Made by a program: the position numbers and the translations under genes. From NCBI GenBank assembly GCA_949987565.1, contig OX465107.1, forward strand, positions 24,215,367-24,279,366: 64,000 nt of DNA, written 5' to 3'. This document shows, piece by piece, positions 20,206 through 31,263 of the stretch (the first letter of the stretch is position 1; the number at the start of each line of letters is the position of its first letter). A model generated the notes under the pieces. That model was not told the DNA's origin and searched no databases. It worked only from the letters and a program-made list of their open reading frames with translations. This DNA comes from Luidia sarsii. Taxonomy: Eukaryota > Echinodermata > Asteroidea > Paxillosida > Luidiidae.

Positions 20206-20595
20206 GCCGGGTTTCCACTGGACTTATTTTGGTCAAAGTAACCGAGACGATGGTTACTTTTCCCATTTTAAGTCCAGTGGAAACAGCCCAGTTAAATTTC
20301 CTCTCGGTTACTTTAACCGAGCCGAATGGTTACTTTTACCGGCCAACCTCTGCCCAGTAAAAGTGACCAGGTAAGTTTAACCGAGCCGATTAGTCCAGTG
20401 GAAATGCACCACTCGGTAAAACGCGACTCGGCGTACATGCAATGTGCACAAAAAATTTTTGCCAGCTCAGTTACTTTAAACATCGTCTCTATTAAATTGA
20501 CCGACTCAAAAGTCCAAGTGGGAACGACGGTCAAATTTGGCCATTGGAAATTTAACCATCGTCTCGGTTAAGTTTTAGTCCAGTGGAAATGCGGC
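20206..20595. mobile_element. 390-bp MITE with 19-bp inverted ends
   Basis: The left end GCCGGGTTTCCACTGGACT and the right end AGTCCAGTGGAAATGCGGC are inverted copies with two mismatches. The same terminal motif recurs internally (AGTCCAGTGGAAACAGCCC near 20271 and TAGTCCAGTGGAAATG near 20391), together with several CTCGGTTA/TAACCGAG blocks. This suggests nested or tandem insertion of the same element. Non-coding. It begins about 60 bp past the gene 2 stop codon, so it probably sits in the 3' UTR. Confidence 0.8.
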
Positions 20596-20655
20596 TAAAG
20601 GCACGGCTGTCTTGGCTGGTACCCGGGGCGATCTGTTCACCGGTTCCCACCGTGC

Positions 20656-20841
20656 TCAGTCATGCAGGGACAGGCTGGGGGTAGAGGAGGACTGACTGTA
20701 GCAGGAGACGTCGTCGCTGACCGACAGGCTCTCGTCAAATGGCTGGCCAAAGGCTGACCCCTGACCCCGCTGCTCGGGGCAGTGGTTGGCTGACAGGACG
20801 TTGACCTCATCCAAGGAGAGCTGCAAGTTGTTGGCATTGTT
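20656..20841 (-). CDS. NCKAP5: Gene 2 exon 10: C-terminus and stop
   Basis: Acceptor CAG before 20841, phase 0, and TGA at 20656-20658. It encodes 61 residues, including [20 protein letters not shown] and a Ser-rich end [20 protein letters not shown]. The tail has the serine-rich, acidic look of the end of vertebrate family members, but the match is only in composition. Confidence 0.8.
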   Translation of the reverse strand, partial: NNANNLQLSLDEVNVLSANHCPEQRGQGSAFGQPFDESLSVSDDVSCYSQSSSTPSLSLHD

Positions 20842-23800
20842 CTGAGTGGGACGAAATAATACAACAAAGTATGAGAGCATTTAGAAACTGTAATAATTTA
20901 TGTACACAAATATTCAAGTCTATAACATTCAAGTCCCACCAAATTTTCCTTGTTATTTTCACAACAACAACAACAACAACAAATCAAAAATTGTCAAGAA
21001 AATTGGACTGGCTTAACAAACCAGCACTCGAACTACTTGTTTAACCTTTAAATGGTGGCTTATGCAAAACATCAACTATCTTTGCTCAGGTGGGGGCGCC
21101 AGTAAGAAAGCATTTAACAATATTTGAAAGGCCACCATCTAAGAGCTGGAAAGCTCAGGAGGTAAGAGCACCAGTACATTAAGCCAAAGGTCTCGGGTTC
21201 AAATCCTGGTCCAGTCAAAATATCTTTGACATTTTTCAACTGATTTCCCGGCTAGTTCTCATTGACTCAGACTGAAATAACCATTGCATGTGTGTGGATA
21301 GAAAATGATTGAGCAGGGATCTACCATGTTTTGCGCCCTCTTTAGCAGTGGTTGCCCTGCTAAAATGGTCTCTTCAAGGCACACCATTTCATTCCGACCC
21401 CCCCTCCCCTCCCCTTCCATCTTCCAACCAATCTGCAGTGCTTATCAGATAAGATTGCATTCCACACTACTGGGCTGCAGTCATTCTAATCAACCAAATC
21501 TTCATGGATATGTCATGATAGATATGTCAACCAAATCTTGCGCATTCAATTTACCCTCTAAAAATGGTCTCTCCACGGCACACTATTTTCCTTCCCTCCC
21601 ATCCCCTCCCATCCCCTCCCCTCTACTGGTGAGGATATACAGCAGGGCTTGACCTTAGCACTAGCCCGGCGGTCATTGTCTAGTAAAAACAGCTGTGGGC
21701 TAGTAAAATGGCCCTCTTTGCTAGACCGGCGGACTAGTAAAACAGAGACAGTGCCACAGTGGTGTGGCGGCAAAAAAACTAAGAATTTGATTTACTTGAC
21801 TTAATTTTAATATTGATTATACAGGACTAGTAAAACTTGCTGCGGGCTAGCAAAACTTGCTGCCGGCTAGCAAAACTTGCTAGCAAAACTCAATTTGCAA
21901 AACTCAATTTACTAGCCCGGTGGACTAGTAAAAAAAAACCTTAACCACTTCGCGCCAGGGGGTTTTTCAGCGCCGATGACCGCCATACGGGGATTTTTGA
22001 ACAATGCATCACTTTCAAATCTCGCTAAAACAATCGAAACAATATAATTCTGTGAAATAAATCGATAAGGGTATACTATGGGTACAAGAGAGCAAAACCT
22101 GGCACAATTCGGACGTCGTTGTGGCTTTTGTCAAAAGATTATTCGTTCGAAAAAGGGCCCTTTGTGCATCGTCAATGGACCGTAACGGACATGTGTGTGT
22201 GCGTGCGTGTACGCTGCTGACAATCCCTGACCGCAGACTCCAGCCTCCACTCCAGGCAGTCAAATCTTCGAGTTGGTGGGCCACAAACGAGCGTAGAGAT
22301 TACGGTAAAGAATGTGGGGGGAATTCCAATGCCAGACCGACGACCGTTGGGCTGTGTGGCATGCAAAGACAATGTCCCCCGCGTGCTTTCAGCTGCAGCA
22401 CGGTATCCCTCGATCCTCCACAGTAAAAGTCCCACAATTGCACAATGACTGCTGCTAGACTTGCAATTCATGTGGCAACTTGCGTCAAAAAGGGTCTTTG
22501 TACTGATTCATATTGCTTTGTTCTAAGCTGAAAAGAGTCTTTGTTTAGAATGTGGACAATAGTGGTGCCCGGATTCGGAGGGCCCCGTTGCAAAGGCAAT
22601 CCAATTGACCTCCGGATTCGGAGGTCCCGGCGCGAAGTGGTTAAGTGTGAGGCTTGTACAGGACCACTCACATTCATCATCTGGGCCCCCAAGGGGTTGT
22701 CCAGCTCGTTCAACTTGACCGCCTCCTTGTGCAGGAAGCCGAAGCTGGAGAGGGCCTCCTTCTCCTTCTCCCCGAAGCGCATGTAGAGGGCACGAAGGTC
22801 CAACTGTAGGATGGAGATGTGGCAGTACGTCGCCTGCTGACGGACAACTTGTCGCTTCCAACCGGAGACTGGAGAAGAGAAGAAACCACCCAATCAATCA
22901 GAAAAATCATTTCAATGAGGGTTTGCCCTGCTGGACGTAATAAGCATCAAGTATCCAGTGCTTTGCTCGATGCCTGATGAAAATAATTCCAGGCAGCTCG
23001 GCAGGATTCAAATCCACGACTCCTGCTTTCTACTGCAGATATCACTTGACCATCGAGACGGTCGAGGTTGTTGTGTGGCGGATTCGAAAAATGGGAACGA
23101 TATCTCTACCTCTCTCTCCTCCGAGGAGTTTCAGGAACTGCTTCTCGTCCGGGTGACTGTCGGAGGACGTGTCCAGGCTCTCTCCGCCTTCCTCCTCGTC
23201 CTCTTCCGTGTCGCTCTGGAAGAGTGAGTCCAGGAGATTGGCCCTCTCCTGAACAAGGAGAAACAAAGGGGGGCAAAGCAAGACAGGGAGAGGGGCTTAG
23301 AGGTGATCTTGAGGGTTGTAGACGGTGCTGCTAGGAGTGCAATATAATAGTTATACTGTTTGAGGACTCAAACATAGAACATCAAACAAATTCAAATGAA
23401 CACAGAGTGGAAAACCTTTTTAAAAACATAAATAATTAGGAGGGCCTGATGTTTCGATCATTGCAGGACCTTTCTCATTTTCATGGCGGTTCTACGAAAG
23501 TTTTAATAATGGAAGTATGGGAATGCAACTCAATGTGCGATGCTAGGACGATTGCATACCTTCTCTGTGAGCTGGGCTGAGTTCTCCCTGGCACCCTCTG
23601 AGCCGTCTTCGCAGAGTTCCTCGGCGTCAAAGTCCTCCATCATGTCCTCATTGACCAGGGGCACCTTGTACTCCTTGTCCGCTCGGCCCGCCGCCTCCTC
23701 CTCCTTGCCTCCCTGCTCCTCCTCCGCCACCTCTCGCTCGGCCTCTCGGAGCCTCCGTGCCCGCAGGCTACGCTCCAGGCTGCCCTTGTTGTTGCTGTTC

Positions 23801-26800
23801 AGCTGTGGGGACCAGCGCCCAGCGCCCAGCTGACAGTCGGCGTCGCTGCACAGCCGGCCCTGCCCGATGTCCTCGATCAGCTTCTGCTCCGGATTCCAGC
23901 TGGCCCCGGCGGGACCGCTCTTCAGCCAGATGCTTCCCGAGGTTGACGGATCATCCCGGCCGTCCTGAGCTGCTGAAAGGCTGCTCTTGTGCTGCCGTCC
24001 TCCGGGGTAGCTGGCTGGGTGAGAGGCGAGGGGATTAGGGTTCAGAGGCGGGTCTGCGCCACAGGGCAGACTGAGCCTCTCTTGGGCGGTCCGTGCCTCC
24101 GGGCTGGTCTTTCCCGTGTCGTCGATGTAAGGCAGGTTCTCGCTGGAGAAAGTGGAGGTGGAAGGCTTGTCGGTGGCAGACGAGGCCGAGGGCTGTCCTC
24201 TCCGGATATCCCGACGGATCCACTTCTGCGGCTGGGGCTGGGACTGGGGACACTCGGGGCTATCCCTGCGAGGCACATTGCACGTCATCTGGATCTTGTG
24301 GTCATCCAGGGCCTGCTTCTTGGCCGAGCTCTTGCCGGCCTTCCGCTTGCCGGGCTGGTCCGACTTCTGGCTCCGGAAGCTGTTCCGGATGAGCTTGGGG
24401 ATGCGGCTCCTCCCCTTGGGCTCTCGCTTCTTGACCTGGCCGCCCTTGCCACTGTCCCCGCCTCCAGACTCCTTCGGTGAGCACTTCCCCGACTCCTCGA
24501 TGCCGGCGGCCTTCCGGGAGGGCTGCCCTCTGTAGAGCTTGAAGTTCTTCTCCGTGATGGCTTTGGGGATGCCCGAGAGAGTGGCCCTGCTCCGGGCAGA
24601 TTCCTTGGACTTGGTCTTGGCCAGCTTGGAGGGTGAGGGCGCAGACTGGGTCTTGGCGACCTTCTCTTGGCGCGTCTTTTCCCGGGGAGCCTCCGTGGAT
24701 GAGGAGGAGGGGGAGGAATGGGAGGGGGCCGGGAGAGAGAGAAAGCCGGAGTGCTTGGACGGCAGCGAGTTGCACTTGGCCCTGGTGCCGGGACTGATCC
24801 GTCGGCCGCCGTTGGCAGCCGCGACAGCCCCGCCGGCATCGGGCGACCGCTTCTTCGTCTCCGTCAGGACCGAGTCCAGGCTGATGCAGCTCAGGCCGCA
24901 CTTATCGCTGGAGATCTCCGTCATGATGCTGGAGACAAAGTCGGCCATCAGCGAGTTCTCTCCGAGGCTGCTGTTGTCGCTGCCCGAGGATCGCACCCTG
25001 TCCCCGCTGCCGCTGCTGCCGCTAACGACAACGACACCGCTCACCCTCTTGGCGGCCGCGGCGGCAGCCTCCTTCAGCTTCAGCGAGCCGTTGGTCTTGG
25101 CGCTGGGTGCCGACTTGGAGGAGCGCAGGGCTGGCTTAGCGTCCTCTGTCTTGGTGTCGGCCCTGGCGTTGACCGAGCTGCTCCGAGTGGGCTCCTTGCA
25201 GCCGGCCAGCTTGGAGGGCCGCATCAGGCTGGTCGGCGGCGATACCTTGTCGTAGGGGTAGTTGAGGATCCACTGCTCGCTGGAGGTGGACGAGGTGAGG
25301 CTCTCGGGCCGCTCCAGCGACCTTGAGGTGCTCGACAGCGACTCCTGGACCTGTTTCAACGACAGGTAGGCAATGCAAAACCATTAGTCCGAATCAAGGC
25401 ATGGATTCATTCTGACAAGATTAGAGTCCCAGGTAACAAGTAAAACTGGGGCGGAGAGCACTCACCTTCTTCTTGTAGTCCTCCACGCTCTTCCGTGGAT
25501 TCCAGTCGGGCAGCTTCATCGGCGAGGCGTTGCGCGACTTCCACATCTCCACAAAGTTCACGTTCTCCTCCTCATCATCGCTGTCAGACCCGCTCCAGAG
25601 AATGTCGCTCTGCAGCACAATAACGACAACAGAAATGCTTCAACCTCAACAAGATCGGATGGGGAGATGGTGGGCCAGGGAGGTTGGGACAGGGGGCGGG
25701 GCACGGCAGGGTGGGACAGGGGGCGGGGCAGGCTGGGCAGGGCAGGGCGGGGCAGGGCGGGGCCAGGCGGGGCAAGGTGGGGCAAGGCGGGGCAGGGCGG
25801 GGCAGGGCGGGGCCAGGCGGGGCAGGGCGGGGCAGGGCGGGGCAGGGCGGGGCAGGGTGGGGCAGGGCGGGGCAGGGCGTGGCAGGGCGGGGCAGGGCGG
25901 GGTGGACAGGGTGGGGCAGGGCGGGATGAGGTCGGACACAAACAACTAATTCAAAGAGTAAAAGACAGATACAAGCTTGGACAACTGCGGGCTCACAAAC
26001 AGAACAGCTACTGCTCAGGAACAGCTACGGCTCGGGCTATGGCTCTGGCTATGGCATGTGCTACGGCTCGGGATACAGCTCGACCTACAGCTCGGGATAT
26101 AATTCGGGCTATTGTTCAGGCTATGGTTCGGGCTATAGCTTGGGCTATGGTTCAGGCTGTGGCTCAATTTGGCTTGATTTTACAAAATAGATTTCTTTGT
26201 CAATAAGGCCACTACAATTCTACCTTCAAACAGAAACAGTCGCCAAGGTCTTGAAAACAAGGCCAAGATGGATAGATTAGAGCCCAAGTCTCAAAGCCAG
26301 TTTGTAACAAATTTATCTGGTGCCCAGATCTGTGAAACATTCACAGAACCTATGCCGGGAACCAGTGCACGGATTACTGATCCGGTTGTGTGTGAGGGCG
26401 TGACCTACCAGTGGGGTCGCCGGCTTCTTGGGTGTGGTGCCGTTCCGGATGGGGCTCCCCCAGTCCACGGAGCCCTCCGATTGGTTGGACTGCAGCGACT
26501 CGTGGGACAGACTGCACAGGCGCGCCGTCTCACTCCCCAGCCTCCGGTGGCCCTCAGAATGCAGGACCAGGGACTGGTTCCGGCCGGGCTGCCGCGGCGA
26601 GGACCCCAGCGTCCCGATGTGGAAGGGGCTGTGCCGCTTGCTGCCGCTGCAGTCATTGCTGTCGGCGATGGGCTTGTCCACCGCCAGGCTGCCTGATCGG
26701 TCGCTGCGGCTGCCAGCCTCGCATCCCTCTCCGACTTCCGCTGCTTGGTGGCGGACGGCGACCATCGGAATGCCATTTCTGCTGTCCTCTATCGACGCAT

Positions 26801-29800
26801 CTTGGCGTTGGGCAGTTTCCGGGGTGAGGTCACTAGTGGGCTGACTTGCGACGGATTTCAGGAGAATGTCGATGGCGTCCTTCCCCGGTGGTGGATTGAA
26901 TCCGCGCACCGGCATCTCGTCGATGTTTGCGATGATCGGCTTGGCGGCCGGGGTGCTGTCGGTTGGCACGGAGGGGACTACGCCAAGGACAGGTGGTGTG
27001 GTCGCCCTCATGAAGGAGCCCACCCGGTTGTCCCGCGACTTCTTGACCACCTCCTTGACGGCGCTCTGCTTGGACTGCGGCTCGCCGCTGTTGCTACTCG
27101 TCTCCTCGTCATCCGACGACTTTGGACTCGTCGGGCAGTCCGATTTGGGAGCGGCATCCGCCGACACCTCCTCCTGAGATGGAGGGGGTGGGTCTGCTGG
27201 CAATCCCGCATCGGGTCTGTCCAGTTCGTGCTCAGCCTCCGAGGAGTACGCCATGATGACGGCCGCAATGTCACCGCTGCTCTCCCACTTGGGTTCTAGA
27301 TCGAGAGACGGTCGGATCTCGGCTTCAGGACCGATGGTCTGAGTGGTCAACTGCTCCGACATGTGACAGGGCTCGCTCTTGACAGGGGGAGCGGTCGTAG
27401 CAACAATCAGTGCTTCTTGCCGGTCAGCTTGCGAGTGACCGATGGACTGTCTGCCGGACCCGGCTGCCTGCTGATCAGCCGGGGGGATCCGGAGCGGTCT
27501 CTCCGACTGCGGGACATCCTTGGAGGGAATGATGAGATCAGAGGGTCTGCTCGGCACTTCTTCTCTGGACGCTGTCGGACATCTGGAAGAGTTCTGACTG
27601 GCGCAGTTTGACAGATTGGTGGTGGTGGCATTGCAGGAGCTCGCCTTAGCCGGGGCTTCAGTTTCATTTCCTGAGACTGGGTGCTTAGCGTCTGCTTGCT
27701 TCTTCTGATGACTGCCCTCGGCTTTGCGGACCCGGGGTGACATCTTGCGGGCGACGTTCCTCTGATGGGCCCGGTCGGCGAGGTGATCGTTGGAGGGGCT
27801 CGTCGGGGCGGACGAGCTCTGCCAGCGCCTGCCCACAGCCGTGGGGCTGGTCAACTCCCCGGGCAGACTCCGCGGCGGCCTGAGCACACCGGTGGCGCTG
27901 ACCGACGCCTGCCGCTTGCCGTCCGGCTCAGACAGGTGCCGGTGGGGCCTGGGGAAGGTGGAGTTCCTGTGCCCGCCTGGGGAGCACGGCGAACGAGACG
28001 CCCCGTCCCTGGGGCGCGGCTGCAGCTGGTTCCCCGCGGCCACATTCGATTGCACATTGTTTTTCCGGATGCCGGGTGACGGGGAAGGACCGGGCGGACG
28101 GACTCCGTTCGAGGCCGGCGGTGTCGGCAGTTGAGAGGCTCTCTCGCTGCGACAGGACTGTCTGGTCTGCGAGGCCACGTTACGACCGCTGCTCGGCGAC
28201 TGTGGCGCATTCGAGTCTCTCTGCTTGTCCATGTAGGGCTGCATGGCACCATGCTGAGCACTCACAGAAGGCGGGGTGTCAGACAGCTTCTGAGTGTACT
28301 TAGTACCCGTGCCGGTGTGGTACCTTGCCTCGTTGGTGTTGGCGGTCCCATTCCGGAGGGCTTTGGGCACTAACCCGGCCCTCTCGTTGCTAGCCTCCCT
28401 CCGTGGGGCCATGCCCTCCACCGTCTGACCCGCACTCTGCGTGCCAGAGCTTCTCTGGACAGTCGGCGACTGAGGGGACCTGTCCAGATGCGGCCGGAAG
28501 GCCTGGACCTTCCGCTGCGGCGAGCCGTCCCTGTCGGCAGATCGCTCCCGACTCGGCGACTGCGGCGCCCTCCAGGGGATCGGACCGTTCACGTGGACCC
28601 GGCTGACAGAGATGGAAGGGTAGTCCTGCGTGGGGGCATTCTCTGCGAGGCCGTTCAGCTCACTGTGGTACGGCCCCGCGCTGGAGTCCAGAGGCTTCTC
28701 GCTCTGATTCTCATGGCAGTGCAGCCGGCCGTCCGTGTCCCTGGACGGCGTCCTCTGCTGCTGGTGTTGGGACTCCGGGTAGGGCGTGATGAAAGCCTGC
28801 TTCTCCAGCATGGTCTCGATGCTGTCGCTGCTGGTCAGGGAACCGCTGCTCTCCCCGCTGGTGTGGGCCAGGGCGGGCCCGGCGTCGTAGACCGTCTCCT
28901 GCTCGGCCGAGGAGACGGGGATGATGTGGTCCGGCGGCCGGCCAGTCTGGGAACGGACCACCTTCTGGCGGGACTGGGGCGAGTGGATCTCCAGGCTGGC
29001 CTTGCGCTTCTGCTGCAGGCCCGGCTTGGGCTCCAGGGTCAGGCTCTCAAAGCTCTTGACGCTGCTGCTGATGTCCTTCAGCTCCTGCAGGAGGCTCTGG
29101 GCGTAGTGGAAGGGAGCGTGGACGAACGGCTTGGTGTACTGCTCGCCGAGGCTGAAGCCATTCCGGCCGGCCTCCCGGCCGCCGCCGCTACCGAGTTTCC
29201 GCTCCCCGGCGCCGTTGCTGTAGCAGTTGCGGAGCGCCAGCGCCTTGGCCGGGCTGGTGACCAGACCGTTGGGCAGATGGCGGCTCAGCTTGAGGGGCAC
29301 CGGTGGCAGAGTGGTGGCCGGATCCCACTCCAAGTCCTCCGCTCCCAGCAAGTCGCCCGCTCCCTCCCCGGCCTCGTTCTCGGCAACGTTGAAGCTCATC
29401 ATGCTGCTCTGCTGCTGCTGCTGCTGTTGCTGCTGCTGGTGGTGCTGCTGGTAGTAGTAGTAGTGCCCATTGCTGCCAGCGGACAACCGCTCTTGCCGGT
29501 ACTCTGCGGCGTAGGCCTGGCAATTGTGCGAGTTCGTCAACTGGTCCCGCTGCGGAGAAACAATATTGTCCGCGCCGGTATCCGGCAGAGCACGCAGCTG
29601 ACCACCGTACGGCCCGTACGAGTCCACGGGATGGGTGCCGTTGGCCAAGGGGTAGGCTGAGTCTGGGGAGGAGTCCTTGTACGAGGCATTGATGTGCTCA
29701 TGGCACTGCGTTGTAGAGAACCTCTGAGGAGACCTCAAATGAGAAGCACCATGGAACTGGTACAAGACAGGCTGCAAAAGTTTCGAGAAATAAACAGAAA

Positions 29801-31220
29801 GAGAAAGAAAAGACATGAAAAACATGGACTTGAAAAACCATGGCAGTTGCAACAATTTTTAACCCTTAAAATCCAAAAATGGTTGCACCTTTGAGAAAGA
29901 TCCTGCCCGGATAGAAACATCAGGCCTTATTTCTTCATGAGACCTAGATCAATTTTGGTTTGCAAACATATTTCTATTACTGGTTAAACAGAGTGATAAA
30001 CAAAAATGTTCCAAACTGCTTACTGACTAAAATTACCATGATTTGGACTGGTTAAACAGGTCAGGTTCAACTCCAAATCTAGTCAAATAAGATCCCTGTC
30101 CCACTTTCCCATTACTTTCATTGAATACTTTTGTATTGAATTAAAATCATTTTACATGTTAGAGAGTCTAAAATTCTGATCCCAATATCACAAAGGTGAA
30201 CCCTTTCTCCTTTATTCAAAGAGAAATGTCATTTTCTGTTGCAAGGATCTAAGCTGGCTTGCTTCTTTAGATATGATCTAGGCATGTAACTGTGTACCCA
30301 GGCTATTAACCAGGTTCTCCACATTAAAAGCCAGTACACAAAAACTGGGTCAGGACCTCTGTGCTCTGCCCCTCTATTACTCTAACTTTCATTCAGCCTT
30401 CTTTTTTTCCCCCGGGGTTTATGTCCTGGGGCACAAATTGGCTTGAACGTGTTCTTTTAGGTATTTAGTCCTTGACTTATCACCTGTGTCAGGTTTTTCT
30501 CGTTCCCGAGTGATCCGGGGCTAGGCTGATGGATTGCGCCAGTGAGTCCCCATCGACAAATCAACCAATTGCATCCATGCACAAACCCCCTGCCTGTGAA
30601 ACTCCCTCCTCTCAACTAACTCCCTTAAATCCCCCTCTCTCCCTCTCCCTCACTCCCCCTCCCTCTACATATCTCCCTCTCCCTCTCTCCCTCCCTCCCC
30701 CTCCCTCTATCCCTCTCTGTATCTCCCTCTCCCTCTCTCCCTCCCTCCCCCTTCCCCTCTCCCTCCCTCTCCCTCTCTCCCTCTCCATCTCCCTCTCCCT
30801 CTCCCCTCTCTCTCTCTGTATCTCCCCTCTCTCCCTCTCTCCCTCTCTCCCTCCCTCCCCCTCTCCGTCCCTCTCCCTCTTTCCCTCTCCCTCTCCCTCT
30901 CCCTCTCTCTCTGTATCTCCCTCTCCCTCTTTCTCTCTCCCTCTCTCCCTCCCTCCCCCTCTCCCTCCCTCTCCCTCTCTCTCTCTCTGTATCTCCCTCT
31001 CCCTCTCCCTCTCTCTCTCCCTTTCTCTCTGTATCTCCCTCTCCCTCTCTCTCTGTATCTCCCTCTCCCTCTCTCCCTCTCTCTCTGTATCTCAGGTATT
31101 GCAACTCTCCCCTTTAAGGATGCAACTCAGTACCTTGGCACCGTGCACCGGACTACCCTGGGCAGCTTCACACAGGGGACGGGATGAGTCAGCGGCCAGA
31201 CCCTCGCCGCCGTTGGAAAG

Positions 31221-31263
<43 letters not shown>

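Noticed and set aside
25530..26206. Overlapping Gly/Arg/Ala-rich and Pro-rich open frames on both strands
   Set aside because: They come from the GGGGCAGGGC minisatellite in intron 5 of gene 2.
23757..29660. Long plus-strand frames of up to 390 residues opposite gene 2 exons 5 and 7
   Set aside because: Shadows of GC-biased coding exons on the minus strand. They have no family resemblance and the minus-strand exons have proper splice sites.
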